Assembly: GCA_022539475.1 (NCBI GenBank)
Contig: VCMS01000192.1
Span: forward strand, 1 to 64,000
Source: Gracilaria domingensis
Taxonomy: Eukaryota; Rhodophyta; Florideophyceae; Gracilariales; Gracilariaceae
DNA length: 64,000 nt
Reading direction: 5' to 3'
A program made the position numbers and the translations under genes. Of this stretch, positions 31,300 to 45,199 are shown in pieces (within the stretch, counting starts at the first letter, position 1; each line of letters begins with the position of its first letter). The notes beneath the pieces were generated by a model that was given only the letters and a program-made list of their open reading frames with translations, was not told the DNA's origin and searched no databases.

Positions 31300-32165
31300 G
31301 GAAATTTTTCGTAGGTATATTTGACGTAAGAACCTATTAGCAGGTATGATAGTAGGCCACGTGTGGCTTTTGGCCACTAGATTCTAGTGCTGCTCCCTTG
31401 GGGACAGTATCTGGGCACCCTCACACTGGGGTGTATCACGTGTATGAACCTCGGGAGGTGCGCACCCTAGTTTGACGGGTTGTAGTTATAGTACATATGC
31501 TCGGGCGACCTCGCCCTAGAGCCTCCAAGTAAATGAAAAACTAAGTCGCGTCCTTATTTCAAAAGAGCCGAGCTATAGTAGATATTGCCTACATAGGTTT
31601 ACCACTCCTTCTGGAGAGTAACTACGACTAGTATCGACATTACTACCCCTCAGGGTTAACTAGGAAGCCTAGATCTTGCCATTTCTGGAATCTTTGTTAT
31701 ATTTACCGCTGCGTTGGTCTGTTTCTGTGTTGGTCCGTTTCTGTGTTGTTCTTTTGTTGTTTACTTCTGCTGTTCACCTGGTTCAGGTACCGCTTCCGCC
31801 TCTGTATAGAGTATATTTCTGGCGCCTGTGAGTGCGTCGCACCGCTGTCGGAACTGTCTTCGCCGGTTGACACGGTCCGTAGCTCCGCTCCGATGGTTCT
31901 CACTGTGAGTTTTCACCGTTTTCACGGTCCCCGTTTCGCCCAATTATTCCTGGTTCAGATCACCTATCCATTTTGGCTACTCACCGTTCTTCGTGTTTCA
32001 CCTCTGTAGGTCTAGCCAGTCACCGTCTCCGGTCTTACACCCGGCGCCGAGTATGGACAGAGGGCTCTATTGCTGAGTCTATCCCTCATAGGGAGCTGAA
32101 CTCGGACATCCTGGTGGATCTCTGCCCGTTGCGTTTATTGCAGGGTTTTGCTCTATAATAAAATA
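31300..32165 (+). repeat. LTR-like sequence of a Gypsy family, plus orientation
   Basis: This stretch shares blocks with the reverse complement of 36380-37200 and with 33110-33420: an acctctgtaggt block, a cagagggctct block and a tcggacatcct block, in the same order. Upstream parts share a cctcgggaggt-type block followed by cacgtg. It has no coding capacity. It is best read as a diverged long terminal repeat of the Gypsy elements in this window, either solo or belonging to one of the neighbouring fossils. Confidence 0.55.
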
Positions 32166-32749
32166 GGAACTTCCTGACATCCATGGAATTCCCATTGAAA
32201 GCCATCACGGCTTCACGCTGCACGGGGCCCTGTGGGGGTACCATTTGGTCGTCATTTTTGTAACAAAAGAATAACGCTGGTGGTGACAAACCCAACAGAA
32301 GTGCCAGAGTGTATCAGCCAAATTAATGGCAATGTGCGGATGCACAAAAAATGTGGAACAAATAAAACGGCTAAAAGCCCACGCCAACTCCAGACATGGA
32401 CTCGAAATAATTCGGCTAAAATCTGTGCCAAACTTCAGACGCAGATTCGAAACCAAACGGCTAAAGCCTGTGCCAAACTTCACACACAGACTCGAAAATA
32501 ATAAAATGAAATATTGGGAGCCAATGCCCAGATGTAGGCAAAAGGTTAGAATAAAAGAAAGAAAAACAGGGGAAGACCAGAACCACCAACTGACCAAAGG
32601 GATGGTAGAGTAGAAAAGGGAAAGCCCACCACACTAAAGGGAAAAGGAGAGAAGGTTGAATGAAATGAAAGGTTGACCAGCAGATGTTGCTATTTATGTG
32701 GTGGTCTGGTGGATGGTGGCTGGTTGGGGAGAGACGAAAAAGGGTCAAC

Positions 32750-33078
32750 TCCAATCCTACCCTGCTTATAAAGACGTTTGCTACCCCCGATTCCAGCTTT
32801 TGTTTGAGGGGACGAAAAGGCCCTGCAAAGTCCACTGACAAAGTGTCAAAGATATTGGTCAGTGGGGCACGCTCGCCAGCCCGGTAGGAGAGGAAGGAAC
32901 CCATGAACTGACAGCCATTACAGCTCCTGACATATTCGGAAATTTCAGAGTGCATTGTAAGCCACCAGAATCGATCGGATACATGTCTTCTACTTGCTGT
33001 GTCATCCCAGTGCCCAACATCACCGTGAGAAGTCCGGATGATCTTAAGTCTCTCATCTATGTCAGGAACAAGTCTCAT
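32750..33078 (-). mobile_element. Ty3/Gypsy integrase fragment (fossil)
   Basis: The minus strand encodes an HHCC zinc-binding region typical of retroelement integrases (HGDVGHW, then CNGCQFMG about 30 residues later) and the start of a catalytic core (LSVDFAGPF). It is a short isolated remnant lying between two LTR-like stretches, oriented like fossil 1. It is broken, with only this part left. Confidence 0.7.
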
Positions 33079-33109
33079 TCAAGTACCAACTCTACGGTAG
33101 AGCTACTCT

Positions 33110-33420
33110 TTTGGATTCTTTCTTTCTTTTCCCCTTTTTCCGTGCTGCACCTCCTACTGGAGACTGTAGCTCACTCTCGTGACTGTTCCACGTCTTCCGC
33201 CGCTACTCTCGCTGATCGCTCCATTCTTGGACTTTCTTGTTCACCTCTGTAGGTTTACCTCAGGGCACCACTGGTTTTACATCCAGATCCCCGGTGCCAG
33301 CAGAGGCTCTTCCGCCGAGCTGCCTCCCCAAGAGAGCAGAATGTCGGACATCCTATGCGTGTTTTGACCCATCTGGTTTTGCACCACAAGTGGTCTTCCG
33401 ACTTCGAAGTCGAGGTCCGT
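33110..33420 (+). repeat. LTR-like segment preceding Gypsy fossil 2
   Basis: The segment starts near cttttccccttttt and runs through acctctgtaggt and tcggacatcct, blocks it shares with the other two LTR-like stretches (31300-32165 and the reverse complement of 36380-36700). Its place just upstream of a gag region on the same strand suggests it is the 3' part of the 5' LTR of fossil 2. Confidence 0.5.
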
Positions 33421-36379
33421 GACTATCACCACGATTGGTTAGGATATTGGAAGTATATTTATTCATTGAGTGATTGGATACTCCTTTAGAGGTGTCTCCG
33501 ATTGCTACTCCGTGTTTCGGACTTGTTCAGTTAATTGTCGTCGTTGACCGAGTGTCGGTAGCATAACTGCAGAATGCCTCCACCACGAATGAGGTCCTCT
33601 CGGAATAGGTCAATTCAGAGCAATGGAGCTATGCCACCAGCTGCCCCGCGCTCTCGAATATCTGTTCCCGAGTTGGGAGATAATGAAAATGATCCGAATG
33701 ACCGGAATGCACCCTCAGCCGTGTCAGTACCTCAGGAGCTCTCCAGAGTTCCGCCGCCGGTAATGGAACCTCCTCAGGTCGATCCTATACCAGTGGTGGA
33801 GACGCCTCCACAGGCACAGGGACGACCTCGTGAGACACTTGACTCGTGTGAGTTTACTATATTGGATTCACGGTTGAACGTGCTCAACGTATCCTTTGTG
33901 GATCTTCTTAAACAACACACCGAACTTCGGCGTCGTTTTGAAGACTCCCAAGTTAGGGATTACACAGGAGACATTCGACTCCTGCGTAACGATGTGAACT
34001 CCATTTTGGAAGGGTCTTGGAGCTCCCGCTGTGTTTGCGGCGGAGCACGCTGCTTTTCGTGAAGAAGCCCGTGTGGGCGTCACTCGCTTACAGAGTCGAT
34101 TAGATAATCTAGAAGCTACAATCCGTATGGATGAAGCTGCGGCAAAAGAGGAACCAGTCGCCTCTGAAGGCTCTGCCCTCCGCTCAATGAAGCGCAAATC
34201 CGGGAAACCCAAGAGGGAGATTTACTCGTACTCGGATTCGTCAGATTCTGACTCCTCCACCCAGCCCTCGGGTTCGTCATCCTCATCTTCATCCTCCCCA
34301 TCGGAAATTCAAGCTCACCGTCGTCGGTCTCATGCGACCCGTTCTCGGGCTACTTTTGTTACCCAGGGGGGCATCCGCTCCCGTGCTAAAGAAAAAGAAG
34401 CATTGAGGAGTCAAGGAGTTAAAGCCGTCAAATCCGTTATACCGGAAACTGCTTTCGTACCGCTACTATCGGTTACAGAATTCGTCAGGTGAACGCAATG
34501 CTCATGGCACTGGGCAAGTTTAGGATTACATCCACAGGATGCAGATCACTCCAGCGAAGAAGGAGTTCAGCGGTGAAGACCCAATATTGGTATTGGACTT
34601 CCTCGCCCGTTTCGTTCAGGAGGTGGACATACTCAATATGAGTGAATCACAGGCGTCTGTAGCCCTCCCATACTTCCTAAAGGGAATGGCAGAAGATCAA
34701 TTTCACTCCATTCGAGGATCAGCGAGAGCCCCGGAAGGCGGTGTAACTTGTTGGCCAGAAGCCGTTCATTACCTATTAAGGTCGTATGCCAGTGGCAATG
34801 CCATCCCAGACGCTATTCTCGAGCTACGCTTCACGAAGCAGAAACCGGGGGAAACTGAAACCAGTTATTCAACTCGCTTGAATAAAGCGTTTCACCGTTG
34901 CGGTAATGTGTATTTCTCGTCAGAGAGGTGTAAAATGTTTCTGGAAGGTTTGGACTCTGCCATACGGGCGCTAGTTTCCAGTTAAAGGGAGCAAAATCGG
35001 AAGATCTCCTATTTGGAGCTGGTACACTATGCCCAAACCGAAGGCGATACTCTCCGTGCGAGACAAAAACCAAGACATCGGTCCTCGAATGCCCTATTGG
35101 TTGAAGGGACTAATTCTGCTCTCTTCTTGTTACAGGATAAACAGGCGGGCCTTGATTATGACCAGGTTCAACTCGCTGCGAGTAGTAACCTATCGCTGAG
35201 AACCTCCGGTTTACCATCGGATACTACCGTGGAAACGGCGGAAACGGACCCTGTAGGGTATGTGGGAAACGCTCGTAATCCAGCACCATCGCTCGCGTAT
35301 GCAACCAACCACACCGGTTTTCACGCCCAGGTTGGCGAGATACACGTTCACAACGACCGGCAGCTACACGCTCGCTCGACAAATCGGTATCGATAATATG
35401 TCACGTGTGTTATCAACACGGACATATCGCATCTCAGTGCTCGTTTCCCTTGAGGGAGATGCCGAATTTTATCGGGCAGTACGAAGCTCTAACCACGGAG
35501 GAACGGAAACGTGTGCCATCTAATTCCTATGAGGATGCCAAAGCCAAATACGGCTACCAACAGCCGTTGCAGGCCTCCTCAGGCGCACCTCCTAATCGCG
35601 GGAATGAAGAAAAAGCACCTGCTCGAGGGGTTCAACTTGAATCCCGGGATGGGAAAGAAACGCACCCAGCGGTTGACCCTGCCCGGAGAAACTAGACTCG
35701 GGAGTCTGCCCAACGTGAGGGGCGCCCTCTGAGTCGAAGCAGCGGACGTCTGAAGCGTCACCGCTTCGCTCCCCAACGATGAAGATCCTATCAAGGAAAG
35801 TTGCTGATACAGATGCTGACTAGAAACTCTTTGGAGTGTTGCGTCGTCCGTGGATTCGCTCCCGTAATTTGCAAAACCCGGATCGGGTCGTGACAATGGC
35901 TAAGCGGAATTACAAAGTATACGCTGACTTAGGCTTATCAAACCAGTACATGGTACGTCAACTATCTGTCTTGGATACAGGCGCAGCGGCCAACCTGATT
36001 CACACAGCGCTGGTACCGCCCGCACTTCGGGAACATATTCGCTACGGTCCACACACGGACATCGCCGATGCGAGTAATCGACTGATAAGTAGGTGGGACT
36101 CTTGGGTCTCGCGGTGAGATTGGGAACCTACTTTGTGCAGTTGGATTTTGTGGTCTGCAAGTCGTTTGCAGCAGCCGTTATTCTGGGTTGGGTTTTTTGT
36201 GATCACTTCGTGGAAGCTATACGCCAGAGGGCGCGAACCGTAGAAGTGGTTGATGGCTCGTTAATTCCGATAGTGCGGAGAACGCTACAGAACGCTTCAC
36301 GCAAACGAGTTCCCCTACCTGTCGCACAGAAAACACCGAGCCCTAAACCGGTTTCAACGAAGCTTCGTTTGGCTCATTC

Positions 36380-37200
36380 CATCAGAATAACGCCCGAATC
36401 TCAAGTATGGGTGAAAGTCTATACCCAACAGGTGGGATTGCACATTGTGCAACCGTTGTGGTGCAACCCAAATGAGGGTGAAACACGCACAGGATGTCCG
36501 AAGTCCTGCTTCCTTGGGAGGCAGTCCAGCTGACAGAGCCCTCTGTACCACCGAGGTTCGGTTGTAAGGCCGATCTGGCTTCTGGATATACCTACAGAGG
36601 TTAACACCAAAAAGACCCGAAGGGTTGAACGTGGAAGCACGGAAAACCCGGAGAAAAAGGGGAAAAGAAGGAAAAAGGGGAAAAGAGGAAAAGAGACCTG
36701 TGCACGGGTGACTCTCCAAGGAGAAAGACGCAAAGAAAGGGTTAGCCGAGGGTCCTGCACTCAGCGACACAGACCCGAAGGCGAAGCAACAATGGCAACC
36801 AAAGCCGGTACGAACCCTATACATGGGTGGCAATCCGTAACACACTCTAATACCTCCTCGGTACGACAAATTTGTCAGTGTAGCTTCCAGACGTCCAGGC
36901 CAGCCCTGAGGGGATAGTTGTACAGGAACCGAACGCGGTTACTCTGCCGAACGAACAGAGTCGTGAACCAACGAAGGTAGTAACAACTAGAACCAAGCCT
37001 CTGGTTAGAGAAGGCGACTTCAATTGGGTTTACTTAGAGCTCGCGGCGGCATAGCCGCGCCCACCTAAGTATATCTACGTAGGTTCTACTACGCATTAAA
37101 CTATAAACATTAACTAATGTAGTGCAAACCTCACGAGGTCCACCCACGTGACCAACCCACTGTCAGGGTCTCCTATGAAGCATGGCACTAATACTATACG
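36380..37200 (-). repeat. LTR-like sequence inserted in reverse within Gypsy fossil 2
   Basis: Read on the minus strand, this stretch repeats the order seen at 31300-32165: an upstream block with a cacgtg core, a pyrimidine-rich cttttcccctttttc stretch, acctctgtaggt, cagagggctct and tcggacatcct. It interrupts the region between the protease and reverse transcriptase of the surrounding element and is opposite in orientation, so it is best explained as a later insertion that left a solo LTR. Confidence 0.55.
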
Positions 37201-40200
37201 ACACATATACACACACTACCTGTCCACGACCATCTGATGGTTCCATGATCAGCTGCGAAAGAGTAGATACCCCCAGAGGTTTGGACTACAACCGTTATCT
37301 ACTCTCTTTTCCGAGAGGCAAGTCGCAGTCGCAAACGTAGTAGTCACCATCACCCCTGATGAACCCTTCAAGGTGTTAGTCGCCAACTTTAGCAAAACGT
37401 ACCAATGCCTGGTGAAAAACCAAGTTATCGGGTCTGTCTTGCCTCACCCCACCGCTATAGTGCCAACAAAAATACCTATCTCGGAGGGGGAGGACGTAGA
37501 GAAGGACTCGGGAAAGACACGACATAACAGTAGCAACAACCCGGAGGGTGCCTTAAATTCGCACCTATCAGAGGTGAAAGCTACGCCGCCTGGCTCGGAC
37601 GTGACGGACCCTGTTCAGAAGTTAGAGAATTTGGACTTGTCTCATGTCCCTGGAGAATACCGAGGGAAACTACGAGAAATGTTACGTGAATTTACTCCCA
37701 TGTGAGATGGCTCCATAGCCACCATTGGGATCACGGAATATAGAATCGATTTAGTGCCGAACAACCGGCCTATTGCACAACACTCATACAGGGCTGGACC
37801 GAAGGCATGGGAAGAGGAGAAATCTCAAGTCGAGAAAATTCTACGCGCTGGCGTGATTGAGCCCGCACAGTCCTCATGGGCGTCACCAGTGATGTTAGTA
37901 CCTAAACCCGACGGGTCATGGAGGTTCTGTATCGATTATTGTCCATTGAACACCGGCACGGTGAAGGATGTTTATCCAATTCCACGTATGGATGAATACA
38001 TTGACTCGCTTGGGAGTACAAAGATTTTCACCGCCCTCGATGCTAACTGGGGCTATTGGCAAGTTCCCATTAGGGAGGAAGGTCGTGATTAGACCGCCTT
38101 TGTATGCCACCAAGGGCTCTACGGCTTTAAGCGTATGCCCTTTGGGCTAGCTAGTGCTCCCGCCACGTTCCAACGGGCGATTGACATTCTACTATCACCC
38201 TTAAAGTGGCGCACCTGTTTGGTCTATGTGGATGATATCATCATCTTCTCTAATAATATGGAAGAGCATCTTTCCCATGTTCGGGATGTCATGCGCGTCC
38301 TGCCCGACGCCAGTATCATGCTCAAACTCAAGAAGTGTGAGTTTTTCACCGATTCGGTCAAGTACCTTGGCCACATTATCCGCCCAGGACAGCTCTCGAT
38401 CGACGAGATACGATTCAAATCCCTGAAGGAAGCTAGGCATCCCACAACTCAAACTGAGTTACGCTCCTTCTAAGGATTATGTAATTTGTACCGGAGGTTT
38501 GTTCCGAACTTTGCGGAGATTGCAACCCCGCTCAACAAACTCCTAACGAAAGGAAAACCTGTTGTACTGCAGCCTTTTGGTCACGCAGAAGCCATTGCAT
38601 TCACCGAGTTAGTTAACGCCATCACATCGCCGCCGATCTTGGATCTTCTCACTACTGAGTTACCGTACGAACTAGACACTGATGCCAGTGCAAACCAAGT
38701 GAGGTGTGTTTTGTTTCAGACGGACGCCGATGGTGTTCGTCACCCAATTGGGTATTGGTTTCGATCGCTCAATATTAACGAGCGGAATTATTCTGTCTCC
38801 GAAGAGGAGTGCCTCGCCGTTGTATGGGCGCTGTCTACACTACGCCCGTACCTGATGGGCACCCACTTTGTTGTACATACGAACCACTCCTTCCTGCGTT
38901 GGCTCATGGAAATTTCAGAGCTCTCAAGGCGACTTATGAGGTGGAGACTCCGTTTGTCGGAATTTGATTTCGACGTCGGCTACAAGAAAGGGAAGCTCAA
39001 CATCCAAGCCGATGCATTCTCCCGTTTGGAAACTGCGACAGAAGCCGAACCATCCGACGATTTGGATACCCCGTGCTTCTTAGCAGAACTTGCGGACGAG
39101 AAGTCAGCAATCCCAATGGATGACATTTGTGACGACATTCTCGCTGCCGAAAGCGTCGAACCCACAGCCGGTTCATTCGAACCTATTACTCCTGAGGAGT
39201 TGGTGAGGGAACAACACTTGGGTAAGTTCTGTAGGCAAGTGCGTTCCCGCCTTAATGGTGGACACCGCATACCATGTGTGTTGAATGATCAAGGATACCT
39301 GGCAAGGTTAGTGGAACGAAACCCACAGATAGTGGTGCCGCACTCGCTGCAACGGCGAGTACTACACCTCTCCAATTATGTGAAGGTTGGCGCCCATCCT
39401 GGGGAACGTAAGCTGTATCTCACACTGAGAGGGAATTTCTACTGGCTAGCCATGGCGTTTGATTGCTACTCTGTCAGACGCTCATCCGTGAATTGTGGTA
39501 AGAACGACGTGAAACTACGTAAGTACTCAAAAGAGTTAACGATGTTTCTTGCAAGGATTCCATTGGAATTTTTTGCCATCGACATTCTTGGCGAACTAAT
39601 CAGAAATCCCAGAGAGAACCAGTACCTTTTGATGATAACAGATCGGTTCTCCAAATTGGTAAGAACAATACCCTTGAAGCAGACCTCCGCCGCGGTAGTC
39701 GCACAAGCTTTTGTGACCCATTGGGTGTTTGTTTATGGACCTCTGGTCAACGTTCTCTCCGATAGCGGATCAAAATTCACCTCCAAATTCTTTCAGGACG
39801 TATGCAGAATCCTAGAAATCAGGAATGTGTTCAGAACCACCTATCACTCCCAGTGTAATGGGAAGGTAGAACGGTTTAAGCGTACCATGCTTAACGCACT
39901 CCGGTCTTATGTAGCGGATCACCCCAAAGAATGGGACATCTACACGGAAGCAGTAACGTACTCCTACAACACCCAAGTTCATAGGGTCACTTCACTGTCA
40001 CCATTTGAACTGGTTTTGTCCCGACCACCGCCACCGGTTGCCATCGAGGCACAACCCACTCTTTCGACTTACCCGTCACTGGCGCACTATCGCACCGCTT
40101 GGAAGAACTGGGTCACCATGATAGTGCAGAAAGCCCGTAAGGCGATGGATAAGGCTCAGACTACGTTCAAACGCAACTTCGATGCGAAGGTCCGCAAAAC

Positions 40201-42482
40201 CTTACCTCAATTACGGGTTGGTAACTGCGTGTTCCTACGTAAGGAATATAACAACCCTCAAAAGGAACGCCGGCACAAGCTGTCTCCAATCGCAAGCAGA
40301 CCCTATTGGGTAATAGCTCTCAACCCGGATACTGTCGTATTGGATATCAACAACCAGCACGAACGGGTGTCACGCGATGGCGTCTGTACCGCTCCTACGC
40401 CTGTTCAGGCCGTTACATCGTCTGCAGTAACCCCTGAGGGTGATCAACCACTGGAGGTCTCGAGCCCTGCGATTCTTCCGCATCCGGACCGCGGTTTATT
40501 CGAACTACCGGACATATCGAACTCTGTACCCACTGGGTCCGATCGCCTCTCTCAGGCCCATTTTGAACACTCTGCACGAGTACCTAGCAACGTAATCCCG
40601 CCACCCGACGTGGTTTTACCACCCCTGTCGGCAACGCCTAAGGAGGGGGAGGACGCCGGTAATGCTGGCAACACCGCTTCAGTTTCATCGGCATTGCCGC
40701 ACTCTCCAGACGCTGAAACCACCACTGTTGTTGAGACGTCGCAACCGATCAGAAACGGTGAACATACTGTACGGGAAAGCCCGTCGAGACGCCCTATGCA
40801 CACCGAAAACGGTCAGAAGCACGTCAGTAATGACACGAAACTCCCATTGAGGGAAAAACTGAGAATGAAGTGGAAACTCCGTCACGGAAGCCGCTCAAGG
40901 AGCTCCCGTCGCACGCACGCCCGCGCGACAGTCGCCATGCTCACTCCCTTGCTATACAGATCTCCGCAGACCCCACGGGTGGCTATGGGCAAGCCAACGA
41001 CGACGGTGAAGTGCTGCGGTAACCCTTCATCGGGTGTTATGAAGAAGGAAGCACCTACACAACGAACTGTGGAAAGCAGAACCTCCCAGGAAGGAGCGCT
41101 CGGCATGGTACCCACTTGGGTTGATTACACAAGAGCTCGCGCTGGAATAATTTACACCTGCCAGGTTCGCGGCACGCGGAATCCGCAATTGCGGAAAATA
41201 TCGCAATTTTTGGGGAAGTTGGTGCGCCAACACCTTTCAGAGGTACTAATTCGGCTCGCTGGCGCGCCGGCCACCGTTGCGAAAGAGTTCACTACTGATG
41301 GTGCTCCGTGGCACGCGCCGCGCGCGCACCGCCCTTGCCAACCAATGGCGTACACCGAGCTCGGTCAATCCCCCTCCCCCTGCTAAGGGAGCGCAGTGCG
41401 CAACGTTCACCGTCGTGACGGTTCTCCCAGGAAATCGGGAATGTGGGCTCGAACGGTGAAGCTACCGTTGGACGGTGGGGGAATTTATGGACACGCTAGG
41501 GGATTTATGGTAGTGAAGAACCACTCAGCTTCACAACGAACCCCTTTGGGTGAAGCTTGGCCTCCAAATGGCGAAGTTAGACGTCACCCGACACGACGGG
41601 TACTGCGTTAAGTCGCTTACCACAGGCGGCACTTCTGGTAAGTTTCGAGGCCTCTTGGCAAGCCCCCACTCCGGCAACATGGGTAATTAGCTCGTCGTTC
41701 ATGGAAGGGAGGTCGTCTAACACCGATCAGACCGATACCTACCCACCGGAATTTGTGGTGCAGCGCGTCGTGCGCCACTTCTACACTCCCGATGGGAGAC
41801 TCCCTACCAAGTTCGCTGGTATCGGTACACTCCTGAAGAGGATACGAATGAACCCATTGAGCACCTCCCGAGGTCGGCAGTAATCTCCTATCACGGCAGG
41901 CCTCATACTGCTCTATCCATGACGCTGGATGACGCTCAGGTGGGATAGACCGTGCTCGGGGGTACAGTGGAAGAAGGCCCACGAGAGCGAATGGAAGGGC
42001 ACCCGGAGAGGGTCTTCCAGGTGCAGAATCTCGACAAGAGAGGGATAGATTATAATGCTACCGGTTTACGGTTTATCAGCACTACCGATTTTACTGTTTA
42101 TGAAAAGCTCTTTTGAGTGAAGAAGAAGAAGACGGAGAGGGAGTCCTAGGAAGGAAAAGAAGAAGAAAGTCCCAAGTCAAGAAGGGAGAAGATCAGAAGA
42201 TGCCACTAGTTGGCTTGGTTTATTCGAAAACTACCGCAAGCTACACCACCTGACGAAGTGCTAATCCACCATCGGAAATTTGGCAAGACCTCAAACACTC
42301 GCAGCGGGTCCGACGTTACTCGTATCCCCCAGCTGGGATGGGGCACTACTCGCATAGAGTGCCGCCATTGGATAAGGGTCCGTCATTCCCCGTGGGATAC
42401 TCGCTCCAAAGCCCACGAGAGCGTCTTTCAGAGCTTGTACCTGTGGGGTCAACTGCACACCTTGTGAGGGTGGAACTATCTG

Positions 42483-44096
42483 CTATCCCACGGGTGCTGA
42501 AGTGCTGCTACCCAACGCAACGGGTGCACTACCGCCCATAACAGGCAAAGCCACGGACAGCTCTGTCGCAACCGCCGGGGTCATGTCTTCAACATCCAAC
42601 GCAGGATCATCCCACTCTACATCGGGCACATAGTCATCATTTGACACAAGCCCAGTGGGGTGTCCCGGCGGTATCGGGCGATAAGTACGCGAGAGTGTTG
42701 CCGCGTACTCGCGCGTTATCTGGCTCCTCTCGTGAGGGTTGTAGCACATGAAGTTACCCGCAGTAGAGTGTCGCCGACTCGGTGAATGGTCGTATTCGCG
42801 CTCATGACCCTGACGTTCGGGTTGATTCTCTACCGGCACCAGGTTCCAGTTGATGGTGTCTATGGCTCCCAAGATGGACCTGAGTTCATCCACGTTGTTC
42901 TGAGACCCCAAGGGTATCGCCAAGTTTAGACCACGCATCACAGCCCGAAATCTCCGGGGAATATGCCACAAACGGTGATGATCATAGACCTTCCAGAGGA
43001 GAAGTGCAGCCATACGAGCCGCCCATTCGGCGAGAACTAAAAACTAATAACCCGAGCGGGGGTTTGCAATCAACTTGGACCCAAGATAATGGATACAGAG
43101 TGGTAACTCCGCGTAAAACCCACGGGCTACTTCAACCAGACTCCACCACGGAGAAAGACGAACGTATCGGCCAGGCCTGGCGTCATTGCGAATGCGCTAA
43201 ATCTTCGTTGGGATATGGGACCAGGAACCCATGACGGGTACGCGCTTTGCGCTCGAACTTCACCCGCGCGTCGAAACGACGCTGGGTGTCATAACGATTG
43301 ATGAAACAGAACTCCGCACGGAGGATTGGCCGCAGCCAGCACAGCATATACCGCTCCCAATGGGGATTCTCTCGGAATGATTCCTCTGGAAACTCCCCCA
43401 ACACATCCCCATAGGAGACTTCGCCATATGTTCGGTAAAAGGCTAGATCGAACCCGTACTGGGAGGGGATAGGGTGCTCGTTACGCGTGCGCTCCGCGCC
43501 ATGATAAGCCGGTTTGGTCAAGCCCGCCCGGACGCTATCGAGTGATTCACCGCGATCTCGGTACAGAAGGTACGGCGGTATATCGCAACACGCCCACCCC
43601 AATTCGGGCAACGGACAAGTTCCACCTGAATCCCGCCTAGGAGTTTACCGTTCTCCACATAGGAGTCGATGAGAGCATCGTCCTTAACCGCTTCTGGGTG
43701 AAACCACTACGCCCGTGAATAGGTGAGGCTATCCAGCTTCGGATCCCGATCCATGAGGGACTCGCGCGATATCCCATCAGCTGGGTTAGTTGTCAACGAC
43801 ATCGCTTGCGGCCAGTTCCATGCCATAGCGACGGCGCTTGCACCCTGAGAGGGTTGTGACGGAGCTGAAGAGCTCCCCTGCGGGAGAGGAGCGGAAAGGA
43901 AACCACCGAAGTACTGAGGTTGAGCTTGCTGTTGCCCAGTGGGGGCGAGGAGATTCGCAGATTGTTGTCCGGCAGCGGAGGAGGCTGAGACTTTCGTGAT
44001 GGGACTTGTCAAGAAAGGATTCATCTGGGTGCGAGAGAGAGAGTTGGCAAACGCTGAATTGGTTTGAGACCTCGAGGGAAGGGATGGTGTTGTCAC
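42483..44096 (-). mobile_element. Antisense accessory reading frame of Gypsy fossil 2
   Basis: This minus-strand coding region lies downstream of, and convergent to, the pol of fossil 2. Its N-terminus is low-complexity (rich in S, Q, P and A). The body has conserved blocks such as RTYGEVSYGD, PILRAEF, FERKARTRHGFLVPY, IDTINWN, HSPSRRH and GHPTGL. The same blocks in the same order occur in the plus-strand region at 58530-60000, which is likewise antisense to the pol of its own element. The product has no recognised domain. It is broken here. Conservation in two diverged copies indicates that the family carried this gene as a standard part. Confidence 0.7.
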
Positions 44097-44160
44097 TGTC
44101 GCAGAAGTGAGTTGTCGCCTTGGGAGCGGAATGTCGGTGATGTCTATCGCAGGACCAGTC

Positions 44161-45190
44161 GCTTATTTAAGAACTTTCCGTCTCGGCCTCGCGGCGTCAG
44201 AACGGCGACCCCGGACTAAGGAAGGGGATGTGTAGAGCAAACCCACGGGAATGGGTGAATCTACGATGATGCTCTTCATACTTGAGCGATGCGCCAGTGC
44301 TGGCAGTGAGGTGGACTGTGAGATGCATCCCTTCATGGGAGGATTTTGAACCGAAGGTTGACGCCGAATAGCGAGGTCAGAATGCCCCGTTAATAAGAAA
44401 ATTCGAGTTGAAATACCTTGTGCAATGTGCGGACACGTGTGATGCAATGTGTGGACACGTGTGGTGCAATGGTGTGCAGGACTCATGGAGTGTTTTGGGA
44501 ATTTATTTAGTTTATTTAATATGCACCCTGACATTGGGGTTTGCGCGTGTGCATAGCCCACTGGGGCCGGCACTACAGTAAGTAATTTAGATAATTTCAC
44601 GTCTGAGGTGTTACGTAGAGGTGCGGCCGCCGCCGCACCTCTTGACCAGTAAAGGTAACCAAGTCTCGTCTTCGAGAACTGCCACTCGGAGGTGGGAACA
44701 CTCACTCACTTGAGTGTGGGTTCTAGACGTCGCTGCCCTTGCCGGTGCATCACTGATGCACATCTTGCTCTTGTCATGGTTCTTGTCCATGCGTTTCAGT
44801 ATCGATGTAACCGGCATCAGGTTACAATTCAATGATGTCAAAGTCTCCGAGTTATGGAGCGATATGTGTCTCTTACTGCATGTACCGTCGGTAGCAGACA
44901 CAAATTTGTAACAAGAAAGCATCATTTGTCGTTTACAAGGTTAGCGTTGTGCTCATCATGCTCTGGATTCGTACTGTTCTAACCTCTGCACACAGATCCA
45001 GTAGCACGAATCGGATGGATACTGAGGAAAGTCGGAAGCGTGCGAGCTGCACGATGAAATACGTCAATTATGTAAACCTTGATAACAAACACCAATTCTT
45101 GATCATGGAGTCGTAGTCAGCCGATATTTGTACGTGTTGCTGCGTGGTCTCGGTACCAACCAGCAGCGGTGCAAACCAGTTTACTGAGTT
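44161..45190. other. Gene-poor stretch; no gene recognised
   Basis: Minus-strand frames of 104-180 codons occur but lack recognisable motifs. A short tandem motif (tgcaatgtg-ggacacgtgtg) is repeated two to three times at about 44425-44475. No RNA gene or promoter is supported. The 3' LTR of fossil 2 would be expected near the start of this stretch but was not identified. Confidence 0.4.
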
Positions 45191-45199
45191 CGGAAACGT

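Larger units (their letters stand above)
33421..44160 (+). mobile_element. Ty3/Gypsy chromovirus-like fossil 2
   Basis: This is a plus-strand LTR retrotransposon fossil. Parts are gag (33574-35700, with a CHVCYQHGHIASQC zinc knuckle at about 35400), a retropepsin-like region (VLDTGAAANLI, about 35970), reverse transcriptase (37754-38473, with YVDDIIIF), RNase H (about 38500-39050), integrase (zinc-binding region and core, about 39350-40100), a long proline/serine-rich tail and a chromodomain-like segment at about 41730-41890. An extra antisense frame lies beyond (separate entry). Another LTR-like sequence is inserted in reverse at 36380-37200. The element is broken, with roughly ten interruptions, although a long pol frame remains open, so it is of intermediate age. 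It shares its family with the copy at 58.5-63.8 kb; by eye about three quarters of integrase residues agree. Confidence 0.8.

Noticed and set aside
44163-44925. Minus-strand frames of 104-180 codons
   Set aside because: No recognisable motif, no paralogue in the window and no support beyond openness.
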